Source: Prosapia bicincta (Eukaryota; Arthropoda; Insecta; Hemiptera; Cercopidae). Taken from it: 64,000 nt of DNA. Location of the stretch: positions 213,459,075 through 213,523,074 of the forward strand of contig JBAIZL010000001.1 of assembly GCA_036971475.1 (NCBI GenBank), in the 5' to 3' direction. Position numbers and translations under genes: made by a program. The notes beneath the pieces are model-generated. The model worked only from the letters and a program-made list of their open reading frames with translations, had not been told where the DNA came from and did no database searches. Of the stretch, positions 1 to 12,168 are shown one piece after another (position 1 is the stretch's first letter; every line of letters starts with the position of its first letter).

Positions 1-239
1 TGTTTAGAGGGTATGACCCACGAACAGAGGGTTTGTACGAGTATAAATATTTTTATACAAACGGGATAAGGGCTTTAAAAACACTGATTTACATGAGTCT
101 CGATATTAGATAAATTAGCATGGTTATGAAATAACTAACATTCTTGAGATATGTGTGGACATATCGGATGCAAAAGCTGTTGATGTATCGAACATTCTTA
201 ATATGTACAATGATTTCAGAAAGGGTAGTCCACGTGCAG
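1..239. other. Unique AT-rich flank left of the 55-bp satellite
   Basis: Non-repetitive sequence in which I see no coding signal that I can name. It leads into the MULE transposase remnant that borders the satellite. Confidence 0.5.
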
Positions 240-400
240 CTTTTGCACCCAGTGGCACTCGAACTCAGCAACATTTGGGTCCAAAGAGGTTTCCGCCACC
301 TTAATGCTGTTGAAGGATGGAACAAAAGAATTCGGAGTCCTAATCAGAGTATCAAAGAGTTTCTTAGATGTTTCAATACTGAAACGGAAAATGCAGTTTG
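240..400 (+). pseudogene. MULE transposase C-terminal fragment (remnant)
   Basis: The plus-strand frame at about 285-390 reads RHLNAVEGWNKRI, then PNQSIKEFLRCFNTE. This matches the C-terminal part of Mutator-like (MULE) transposases, where a TNNAVEGWH-type motif is followed by HPnIw-FI--L--E. The same signature occurs in the better preserved MULE at 37495-38409 (TNNAVESWN). Upstream of codon 285 the frame no longer resembles a transposase, so only the tail survives. The frame runs directly into the first 55-bp satellite unit, whose first copy reads GGKRRKYS, similar to the basic stretch that follows this motif in MULEs. There is no catalytic DDE region here. The motif match is seen; the family assignment is inference from pattern memory. 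Confidence 0.45.
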
Positions 401-1525
401 CGTGTACATAAGGATACAATTACACCTTGGAGGAAAGAGGAGAAAATACAGTCTGCGTGTACATGAGGATACAATTACACCTTGGAAGGAAGAGGAGGAA
501 ATCCAGTCTGCGTGTACATGAGGATACAATTACACCTTGGAGGAAAGAGGAGAAAATGCAGTCTGCGTGTACATGAGGATACAATTACACCTTGGAAGGA
601 AGAGGAGAAAATGCAGTCTGCGTGTACATGAGGATACAATTACACCTTGGAAGGAAGAGGAGAAAATGCAGTCTGCGTGTACATGAGGATACAATTACAC
701 CTTGGAAAGAAGAGGAGGAAATGCAGTCTGCGTGTACATGAGGATACAATTACACCTTGGAAGGAAGAGGAGAAAATGCAGTCTGCGTGTACATGAGGAT
801 ACAATTACACCTTGGAAATAAGAGGAGGAAATGCAGTCTGCGTGTACATGAGGATACTTACACCTTGGAAGGAAGAGGAGAAAATACAGTCTGCTTGTAC
901 ATAAGGATACAATTACACTTAGGAAAGGAAGAGGGAAAAATGCAGTCTGCGTGTACATGTGGATACACTTACACCTTGGAAGGAAGAGTAGAAAATGCAG
1001 TCTGCGTGTACATGTGGATACACTTACACCTTGGAAGGAAGAGGAGAAAATGCAGTCTGCGTGTACATGAGGATACAATTACACCGTGGAAGGAAGAGGA
1101 GAAAATGCAGTCTGCGTGTACATGAGGATACACTTACACGTTGGAGGCAAGAGGAGAAAATGCAGTCTGCGTGTACATGTGGATACACTTACACCTTGGA
1201 AGGAAGAGGAGAAAATGCAGTCTGCGTGTACATGAGGATACAATTACACCTTGGAAGGAAGAGGAGAAAATACAGTCTGCGTGTACATGAGGATACACTT
1301 ACACCTTGGAAGGAAGAGGAGAAAATGCAGTCTGCGTGTACATGTGGATACACTTACACCTTGGAAGGAAGAGGAGGAAATGCAGTCTGCGTGTACATGA
1401 GGATACACTTACACCTTGGAAGGAAGAGGAGAAAATACAGTCTGCGTGTACATGAGGATACACTTACACCTTGGAAGGAAGAGGAGGAAATGCAGTCTGC
1501 GTGTACATGAGGATACACTTACACC

Positions 1526-4500
1526 TTGGAGGCAAGAGGAGAAAATGCAGTCTGCGTGTACATGTGGATACACTTACACCTTGGAAAGAAGAGGAGAAAA
1601 TGCAGTCTGCTTTTACATAAGGATACAATTACACCTAGGAAAGGAAGAGGGAAAAATGCAGTCTGCGTGTACATAAGGATACAATTACACCTTGGAAGGA
1701 AGAGGAGAAAATGCAGTCTGCGTGTACATGAGGATACAATTACACCTTGGAAGGAAGAGGAGAAAATGCAGTCTGCGTGTACATGAGGATACACTTACAC
1801 CTTGGAAGGAAGAGGAGGAAATGCAGTCTGCGTGTACATGAGGATACACTTACACCTTGGAGGCAAGAGGAGAAAATGCAGTCTGCGTGTACATGTGGAT
1901 ACACTTACACCTTGGAAGGAAGAGGAGAAAATGCAGTCTGCGTGTACATGTGGATACACTTACACCTTGGAAGGAAGAGGAGAAAATGCAGTCTGCGTGT
2001 ACATGAGGATACAATTACACCTTGGAAGGAAGAGGAGAAAATGCAGTCTGCGTGTACATGAGGATACACTTACACGTTGGAGGCAAAAGGAGAAATTGCA
2101 GTCTGCGTGTACATGTGGATACAATTACACCTTGGAAGGAAGAGGAGAAAATGCAGTCTGCTTGTACATAAGGATACAATTACACCTAGGAAAGGAAGAG
2201 GGAAAAATGCAGTCTGCGTGTACATGAGGATACAATTACACCTTGGAAGGAAGAGGAGAAAATGCAGTCTGCGTGTACATGAGGATACAATTACACCTTG
2301 GAAGGAAGAGGAGAAAATGCAGTCTGCGTGTACATGAGGATACAATTACACCTTGGAAAGAAGAGGAGGAAATGCAGTCTGCGTGTACATGAGGATACAC
2401 TTACACCTTGGAAGGAAGAGGAGAAAATACAGTCTGCTTGTACATAAGGATACAATTACACTTAGGAAAGGAAGAGGGAAAAATGCAGTCTGCGTGTACA
2501 TGAGGATACAATTACACCTTGGAAGGAAGAGGAGAAAATGCAGTCTGCGTGTACATGAGGATACAATTACACATTGGAAGGAAGAGGAGAAAATACAGTC
2601 TGCGTGCACATGAGGATACACTTACACGTTGCAAGGAAGAGGAGAAAATGCAGTCTGCGTGTACATGTGGATACACTTACACCTTGGAAGGAAGAGGAGA
2701 AAATGCAGTCTGCGTGTACATGTGGATACACTTACACCTTGGAAGGAAGAGGAGAAAATGCAGTCTGCGTGTACATGAGGATACAATTACACCTTGGAAG
2801 GAAGAGGAGAAAATGCAGTCTGCGTGTACATGAGGATACACTTACACGTTGGAGGCAAGAGGAGAAAATGCAGTCTGCGTGTACATGTGGATACACTTAC
2901 ACCTTGGAAGGAAGAGGAGAAAATGCAGTCTGCGTGTACATGAGGATACAATTACACCTTGGAAGGAAGAGGAGAAAATACAGTCTGCGTGTACATGAGG
3001 ATACACTTACACCTTGGAAGGAAGAGGAGAAAATGCAGTCTGCGTGTACATTTGGATACACTTACACCTTGGAAGGAAGAGGAGGAAATGCAGTCTGCGT
3101 GTACATGTGGATACACTTACACCTTGGAAGGAAGAGGAGGAAATGCAGTCTGCGTGTACATGAGGATACACTTACACCTTGGAAGGAAGAGGAGAAAATA
3201 CAGTCTGCGTGTACATGAGGATACACTTACACCTTGGAAGGAAGAGGAGGAAATGCAGTCTGCGTGTACATGAGGATACACTTACACCTTGGAGGCAAGA
3301 GGAGAAAATGCAGTCTGCGTGTACATGTGGATACACTTACACCTTGGAAAGAAGAGGAGAAAATGCAGTCTGCTTTTACATAAGGATACAATTACACCTA
3401 GGAAAGGAAGAGGGAAAAATGCAGTCTGCGTGTACATAAGGATACAATTACACCTTGGAAGGAAGAGGAGAAAATGCAGTCTGCGTGTACATGAGGATAC
3501 AATTACACCTTGGAAGGAAGAGGAGAAAATGCAGTCTGCGTGTACATGAGGATACACTTACACCTTGGAAGGAAGAGGAGGAAATGCAGTCTGCGTGTAC
3601 ATGAGGATACACTTACACCTTGGAGGCAAGAGGAGAAAATGCAGTCTGCGTGTACATGTGGATACACTTACACCTTGGAAGGAAGAGGAGAAAATGCAGT
3701 CTGCGTGTACATGTGGATACACTTACACCTTGGAAGGAAGAGGAGAAAATGCAGTCTGCGTGTACATGAGGATACAATTACACCTTGGAAGGAAGAGGAG
3801 AAAATGCAGTCTGCGTGTACATGAGGATACACTTACACGTTGGAGGCAAAAGGAGAAATTGCAGTCTGCGTGTACATGTGGATACAATTACACCTTGGAA
3901 GGAAGAGGAGAAAATGCAGTCTGCTTGTACATAAGGATACAATTACACCTAGGAAAGGAAGAGGGAAAAATGCAGTCTGCGTGTACATGAGGATACAATT
4001 ACACCTTGGAAGGAAGAGGAGAAAATGCAGTCTGCGTGTACATGAGGATACAATTACACCTTGGAAGGAAGAGGAGAAAATGCAGTCTGCGTGTACATGA
4101 GGATACAATTACACCTTGGAAAGAAGAGGAGGAAATGCAGTCTGCGTGTACATGAGGATACACTTACACCTTGGAAGGAAGAGGAGAAAATACAGTCTGC
4201 TTGTACATAAGGATACAATTACACTTAGGAAAGGAAGAGGGAAAAATGCAGTCTGCGTGTACATGAGGATACAATTACACCTTGGAAGGAAGAGGAGAAA
4301 ATGCAGTCTGCGTGTACATGAGGATACAATTACACATTGGAAGGAAGAGGAGAAAATACAGTCTGCGTGCACATGAGGATACACTTACACGTTGCAAGGA
4401 AGAGGAGAAAATGCAGTCTGCGTGTACATGTGGATACACTTACACCTTGGAAGGAAGAGGAGAAAATGCAGTCTGCGTGTACATGTGGATACACTTACAC

Positions 4501-7500
4501 CTTGGAAGGAAGAGGAGAAAATGCAGTCTGCGTGTACATGAGGATACAATTACACCTTGGAAGGAAGAGGAGAAAATGCAGTCTGCGTGTACATGAGGAT
4601 ACACTTACACGTTGGAGGCAAGAGGAGAAAATGCAGTCTGCGTGTACATGTGGATACACTTACACCTTGGAAGGAAGAGGAGAAAATGCAGTCTGCGTGT
4701 ACATGAGGATACAATTACACCTTGGAAGGAAGAGGAGAAAATACAGTCTGCGTGTACATGAGGATACACTTACACCTTGGAAGGAAGAGGAGAAAATGCA
4801 GTCTGCGTGTACATTTGGATACACTTACACCTTGGAAGGAAGAGGAGGAAATGCAGTCTGCGTGTACATGTGGATACACTTACACCTTGGAAGGAAGAGG
4901 AGGAAATGCAGTCTGCGTGTACATGAGGATACACTTACACCTTGGAGGCAAGAGGAGAAAATGCAGTCTGCGTGTACATGTGGATACACTTACACCTTGG
5001 AAAGAAGAGGAGAAAATGCAGTCTGCTTTTACATAAGGATACAATTACACCTAGGAAAGGAAGAGGGAAAAATGCAGTCTACGTGTACATAAGGATACAA
5101 TTACACCTTGGAAGGAAGAGGAGAAAATGCAGTCTGCGTGTACATGAGGATACAATTACACCTTGGAAGGAAGAGGAGAAAATGCAGTCTGCGTGTACAT
5201 GAGGATACACTTACACCTTGGAAGGAAGAGGAGGAAATGCAGTCTGCGTGTACATGAGGATACACTTACACCTTGGAGGCAAGAGGAGAAAATGCAGTCT
5301 GCGTGTACATGTGGATACACTTACACCTTGGAAGGAAGAGGAGAAAATGCAGTCTGCGTGTACATGTGGATACACTTACACCTTGGAAGGAAGAGGAGAA
5401 AATGCAGTCTGCGTGTACATGAGGATACAATTACACCTTGGAAGGAAGAGGAGAAAATGCAGTCTGCGTGTACATGAGGATACACTTACACGTTGGAGGC
5501 AAAAGGAGAAATTGCAGTCTGCGTGTACATGTGGATACAATTACACCTTGGAAGGAAGAGGAGAAAATGCAGTCTGCTTGTACATAAGGATACAATTACA
5601 CCTAGGAAAGGAAGAGGGAAAAATGCAGTCTGCGTGTACATGAGGATACAATTACACCTTGGAAGGAAGAGGAGAAAATGCAGTCTGCGTGTACATGAGG
5701 ATACAATTACACCTTGGAAGGAAGAGGAGAAAATGCAGTCTGCGTGTACATGAGGATACAATTACACCTTGGAAAGAAGAGGAGGAAATGCAGTCTGCGT
5801 GTACATGAGGATACACTTACACCTTGGAAGGAAGAGGAGAAAATACAGTCTGCTTGTACATAAGGATACAATTACACTTAGGAAAGGAAGAGGGAAAAAT
5901 GCAGTCTGCGTGTACATGAGGATACAATTACACCTTGGAAGGAAGAGGAGAAAATGCAGTCTGCGTGTACATGAGGATACAATTACACATTGGAAGGAAG
6001 AGGAGAAAATACAGTCTGCGTGCACATGAGGATACACTTACACGTTGCAAGGAAGAGGAGAAAATGCAGTCTGCGTGTACATGTGGATACACTTACACCT
6101 TGGAAGGAAGAGGAGAAAATGCAGTCTGCGTGTACATGTGGATACACTTACACCTTGGAAGGAAGAGGAGAAAATGCAGTCTGCGTGTACATGAGGATAC
6201 AATTACACCTTGGAAGGAAGAGGAGAAAATGCAGTCTGCGTGTACATGAGGATACACTTACACGTTGGAGGCAAGAGGAGAAAATGCAGTCTGCGTGTAC
6301 ATGTGGATACACTTACACCTTGGAAGGAAGAGGAGAAAATGCAGTCTGCGTGTACATGAGGATACAATTACACCTTGGAAGGAAGAGGAGAAAATACAGT
6401 CTGCGTGTACATGAGGATACACTTACACCTTGGAAGGAAGAGGAGAAAATGCAGTCTGCGTGTACATTTGGATACACTTACACCTTGGAAGGAAGAGGAG
6501 GAAATACAGTCTGCGTGTACATGAGGATACACTTACACCTTGGAAGGAAGAGGAGAAAATACAGTCTGCGTGTACATGAGGATACACTTACACCTTGGAA
6601 GGAAGAGGAGGAAATGCAGTCTGCGTGTACATGAGGATAAACTTACACCTTGGAGGCAAGAGGAGAAAATGCAGTCTGCGTGTACATGTGGATACACTTA
6701 CACCTTGGAAGGAAGAGGAGAAAATGCAGTCTGCGTGTACATGAGGATACAATTACACCTTGGAAGGAAGAGGAGAAGATGCAGTCTGCGTGTACATGAG
6801 GATACACTTACACGTTGGAGGCAAGAAGAGAAAATGCAGTCTGCGTGTACATGTGGATACACTTACACCTTGGAAGGAAGAGGAGAAAATGCAGTCTCCT
6901 TGTACATAAGGATACAATTACACCTAGGAAAGGAAGAGGGAAAAATGCAGTCTGCGTGTACATAAGGATACAATTACACCTTGGAAGGAAGAGGAGAAAA
7001 TGCAGTCTGCTTGTACATGAGGATACAATTACACCTTGGAAGGAAGAGGAGAAAATGCAGTCTGCGTTTACATGAGGATACACTTACACCTTGGAAGGAA
7101 GAGGAGGAAATGCAGTCTGCGTGTACATGAGGATACACTTACACCTTGGAGGCAAGAGGAGAAAATGCAGTCTGCGTGTACATGTGGATACACTTACACC
7201 TTGGAAGGAAGAGGAGAAAATGCAGTCTGCGTGTACATGTGGATACACTTACACCTTGGAAGGAAGAGGAGAAAATGCAGTCTGCGTGTACATGTGGATA
7301 CACTTACACCTTGGAAGGAAGAGGAGGAAATGCAGTCTGCGTGTACATGAGGATACAATTACACCTTGGAAGGAAGAGGAGAAAATACAGTCTGCGTGTA
7401 CATGAGGATACACTTACACCTTGGAAGGAAGAGGAGGAAATGCAGTCTGCGTGTACATGAGGATACACTTACACCTTGGAGGCAAGAGGAGAAAATGCAG

Positions 7501-7695
7501 TCTGCGTGTACATGTGGATACACTTACACCTTGGAAGGAAGAGGAGAAAATGCAGTCTGCGTGTACATGTGGATACACTTACACCTTGGAAGGAAGAGGA
7601 GAAAATGCAGTCTGCGTGTACATGAGGATACAATTACACCTTGGAAGGAAGAGGAGAAAATGCAGTCTGCGTGTACATGAGGATACAATTACACG
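1526..7695 (+). repeat. Higher-order repeat blocks inside the 55-bp satellite
   Basis: The same ordered series of variant units recurs with its diagnostic unit starting at 1526, 3289, 4942 and 6815. The spacings are 1763, 1653 and 1873 bp. These equal 32, 30 and 34 units of 55 bp plus 3 bp, and each block contains three 56-bp units (for example near 1640, 2190 and 2465), so the arithmetic closes exactly. The fourth copy is truncated by about 7695. A diverged partial copy lies upstream around 815-1525. The blocks are nearly identical to each other, which indicates recent block-level amplification. Confidence 0.9.
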
Positions 7696-10550
7696 TTGGA
7701 GGCAAGAGGAGAAAATGCAGTCTGCGTGTACATGTGGATACAATTACATCTTGGAAGGAAGAGGAGAAAATGCAGTCTGCTTGTACATAAGGATACAATT
7801 ACACCTAGGAAAGAAAGAGGGAAAAATGCAGTCTGCGTGTACATGAGGATACAATTACACCTTGGAAGGAAGAGGAGAAAATGCAGTCTGCGTGTACATG
7901 AGGATACACTTACACCTTGGAAGGAAGAGGAGAAAATGCAGTCTGCGTGTACATGTGAATACACTTACACCTTGGAAGGAAGAGGAGAAAATGCAGTCTG
8001 CGTGTACATGAGGATACACTTACACCTTGGAAGGAGGAGGAGAAAATACAGTCTGCGTGTACATGAGGATACAATTACACCTTGGAAGGAAGAGGAGAAA
8101 ATGCAGTCTGCGTGTACATGTGGATACACTTACACCTTGGAAGGAAGAGGAGAAAATGCAGTCTGCGTGTACATGAGGATACAATTACACCTTGGAAGGA
8201 AGAGGAGAAAATGCAGTCTGCGTGTACATGAGAATACACTTACACCTTGGAAGGAAGAGGAGAAAATGCAGTCTGCGTGTACATGAGGATACATTTACAC
8301 GTTGGAGGCAAGAGGAGAAAATGCAGTCTGCGTGTACATGAGGATACAATTACACCTTGGAAGGAAGAGGAGAAAATGCAGTCTGCGTGTTCATGAGGAT
8401 ACAATTACACCTTGGAAGGAAGAGGAGAAAATGCAGTCTGCGTGTACATGTGGATACACTTACACCTTGGAAGGAAGAGGAGAAAATGCAGTCTGCGTGT
8501 ACATGTGGATACACTTACACCTTGGAAGGAAGAGGAGAAAATGCAGTCTGCGTGTACATGTGGATACACTTACACCTTGGAAGGAAGAGGAGAAAATGCA
8601 GTCTGCGTGTACATCTGGATACAATTACACCTTGGAAGGAAGAGGAGAAAATGCAGTCTGCGTGTACATGTGGATACAATTACACCTTGGAAGGAAGAGG
8701 AGAAAATACAGTCTGCGTGTAGGCCTACATGAGGATACACTTACACCTTGGAAGGAAGAGGAGAAAATGCAGTCTGCGTGTACATGTGGATACACTTACA
8801 CCTTGGAAGGAAGAGGAGAAAATGCAGTCTGCGTGTACATGAGGATACAATTACACCTTGGAAGGAAGAGGAGAAAATGCAGTCTGCGTGTACATGAGGA
8901 TACACTTACACCTTGGAAGGAAGAGGAGGAAATGCAGTCTGCGTGTACATGAGGATACACTTACACCTTGGAGGCAAGAGGAGAAAATGCATTCTGCGTG
9001 TACATGAGGATACAATTACACCTTGGAAGGAAGAGGAGAAAATGCAGTCTGCGTGTACATGTGGATACACTTACACCTTGGAAGGAAGAGGAGAAAATGC
9101 AGTCTGCGTGTACATGTGGATACACTTACACCTTGGAAGGAAGAGGAGAAAATGCAGTCTGCGTGTACATAAGGATACAATTACACCTTGGATGGAAGAG
9201 GAATGAATGAAGTCTGCGTGTATATAAGGATACAATTACACCTTGGAAGGAAGAGGAGAAAATGCAGTCTGCGTGTACATGAGGATACAATTACACCTTG
9301 GAAGGAAGAGGAGAAAATGCAATCTGCGTGTACATGAGGATACAATTACACCTTTGAAGGAAGAGGAGAAAATGCAGTCTGCGTGTACATGAGGATACAA
9401 TTACACCTTTAAAGGAAGAGGAGAAAATGCAGTCTGCGTGTACATGAGGATACACTTACACCTTGAAAGGAAGAGGAGAAAATACAGTCTGCGTGTACAT
9501 GTGGATACACTTACACCTTGGAAAGAAGAGGAGAAAATGCAGTCTGCGTGTACATGAGAATACACTTACACCTTGGAAGGAAGAGGAGAAAATGCAGTCT
9601 GCGTGTACATGAGGATACAATTACACCTTGGAAGGAAGAGGAGAAAATGCAGTCTGCGTGTACATGTGGATACACTTACACCTTGGAAGGAAGAGGAGAA
9701 AATGCAGTCTGCGTGTACATGAGGATACAATTACACCTTGGAAGGAAGAGGAGAAAATGCAGTCTGCGTGTACATGTGGATACACTTACACCTTGGAAGG
9801 AAGAGGAGAAAATGCAGTCTGCGTGTACATGTGGATACACTTACACCTTGGAAGGAAGAGGAGAAAATGCAGTCTGCGTGTACATGAGGATACAATTACA
9901 CCTTGGAAGGAAGAGGAGAAAATGCAGTCTGCGTGTACATGAGGATACACTTACACCTTGGATGGAAGAGGAGAAAATGCAGTCTGCGTGTACATGAGGA
10001 TACAATTACATCTTGGAAGGAAGAGGAGAAAATGCATTCTGCGTGTGCATGAGGATACAATTACACCTTGGAAGGAAGAGGAGAAAATGCAGTCTGCGTG
10101 TACATGAGAATACACTTACACCTTGGAAGGAAGAGGAGAAAATGCAGTCTGCGTGTACATGAGGATACACTTACACCTTGGAAGGAAGAGGAGAAAATGC
10201 AGTCTGCGTGTACATGTGGATACAATTACACCTTGGAAGGAAGAGGAGAAAATGCAGTCTGCGTGTACATGTGGATACACTTACACCTTGGAAGGAAGAG
10301 GAGAAAATGCAGTCTGCGTGTACATGAGAATACACTTACACCTTGGAAGGAAGAGGAGAAAATGCAGTCTGCGTGTACATGAGGATCCACTTACACCTTG
10401 GAAGGAAGAGGAGAAAATGCAGTCTGCGTGTACATGTGGATACAATTACACCTTGGAAGGAAGAGGAGAAAATGCAGTCTGCGTGTACATGTGGATACAC
10501 TTACACCTTGGAAGGAAGAGGAGAAAATGCAGTCTGCGTGTACATGAGGA

Positions 10551-10985
10551 TACATTTACACGTTGGAGGCAAGAGGAGAAAATGCAGTCTGCTTGTACAT
10601 AAGGATACACTTACACCTTGGAAGGAAGAGGAGAAAATGCAGTCTGCGTGTACATGAGGATACATTTACACGTTGGAGGCAAGAGGAGAAAATGCAGTCT
10701 GCTTGTACATAAGGATACACTTACACCTTGGAAGGAAGAGGAGAAAATGCAGTCTGCGTGTACATGAGGATACATTTACACGTTGGAGGCAAGAGGAGAA
10801 AATGCAGTCTGCTTGTACATAAGGATACACTTACACCTTGGAAGGAAGAGGAGAAAATGCAGTCTGCGTGTACATGAGGATACATTTACACGTTGGAGGC
10901 AAGAGGAGAAAATGCAGTCTGCTTGTACATAAGGATACAATTACACCTAGGAAAGGAAGAGGGGAAAATGCAGTCTGCGTGTACA
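10551..10985 (+). repeat. 110-bp dimeric block, four copies
   Basis: Near the right edge of the 55-bp satellite, two alternating variants (ACATTTACACGTTGGAGGC and a TGCTTGTACATAAGG type) form a 110-bp dimer. The dimer starts at 10551, 10661, 10771 and 10881 with almost no differences. The fourth copy continues into the 56-bp variant. This is a local, very recent dimer amplification, separate from the larger blocks at 1.5-7.7 kb. Confidence 0.85.
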
Positions 10986-11134
10986 TAAGGATACAATTAC
11001 ACCTTGGATGGAAGAGGAATGAATGAAGTCTGCGTGTATATAAGGATACAATTACACCTTGGAAGGAAGAGGAGAAAATGCAGTCTGCGTGTACATGGTA
11101 TTACAATTACACCTTGGAGGGAAGAGGAGAAAAT

Positions 11135-12168
11135 GCACATGTATGAAACTGGTCGAAAGAATTAATAATGATCAAGAAGTACGAAGAACTAAAGACCGCT
11201 AGAAATTATAGTAATATTTATTAATAGGAAATAGTACATGGCAAGAAAAAATAATAATAAATTACAAAAAAGAAGTGAATATGATATATTACGATTCTAA
11301 AAAGTAAAAAATCTAATAATGACGATTCTTTTAGCTGATTTTAGACACGCCTAAATGATGGGAAAACTGTTAGTTTGGCATCCCAATGCCTGGGTGGAGT
11401 GTGGGGTCGTATAGGCTATAATCGTACCTAATACAGGAAATAATGTGGGTTTGCCAAACGCAGTTATATTTGTAGCAACTTGGACGCATCTGTCGCATAC
11501 TTGATAAAATACAAACTATCAAACTTGCACAGTTGATAAAACAATAGAAAAGTAACTTGGAAAGTTGGCGAAACCATACGTATGATTGCTTCCAAAGAAA
11601 TAATTGTTGAAGGCTAGGTTGCCGCATGCTCAGAAGTTGGACGCAGCCTTCTGTTCGTTTAATGATGTATCTCATTTACTGTTATTCTCATGTAATTACA
11701 CGACCATGCCATGGTAACCGTGATCTAAAAACGTTTCTTATAATTACTGCAATTCTTAAGCTGTTCTCATAAAAAGAAAGTTTGGTGACGGTTTCTGTTT
11801 ATACAGCGCGCAAATAAGCTGCAACTAGGCGGGATGAGGGAAATTAATCCAAAAAACTTGTTATTACTTTAAATGTCAAGTTATATAATAATTTTCGCTT
11901 TTATTAGATATGCAAAACTCTTTTTTTTTAATAATACAATAAAAATTTTCCTGTTACAATTAATCAATGAACAAGATGCTTCCAAATAAAAGAATATATT
12001 TATTTTAATAAACAATCAATTTGAGGCTTTTCAATAACCAAAATTTTGTATATTGTCAAGAATAAACTTAATATTTTCCAGTAAAGTTTTCCCAAGAGCT
12101 TTGAGCTGAGGGTTTCTTCAAATAAATATATTTTTGTGTTTGGAGTCTTTTTTACTGTTGAACTTTTA
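11135..12168. other. Unique AT-rich spacer
   Basis: No gene recognised. A TAGGCTA heptamer lies at 11412-11418. An open frame of about 100 codons on the minus strand (11370-11675) has no recognisable motif and is treated as chance. Confidence 0.5.

Larger units (their letters stand above)
388..11134 (+). repeat. 55-bp satellite array, about 195 units
   Basis: Head-to-tail 55-bp units run unbroken for 10.7 kb. Each carries a purine tract (GGAAGGAAGAGGAGAAAA), ATGCAGTCTGCGTGTACAT and a variable GGATACAMTTACACCTTGG segment. Common variants are ATGAGG/ATGTGG, ACAATT/ACACTT, GAGGCAAG for GAAGGAAG, and a 56-bp form with CTAGGAAAGGAAGAGGG. Because 55 is not a multiple of 3, the frame shifts with every unit. 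The many short open frames (60-250 codons on both strands, rich in ENAVCVYMRI- or MYPHVHADCIF-type repeats) are by-products, not genes. One unit (8720-8727) has a 6-bp insertion, described separately. The left edge abuts a MULE fragment; the right edge decays after about 11100. Confidence 0.97.
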
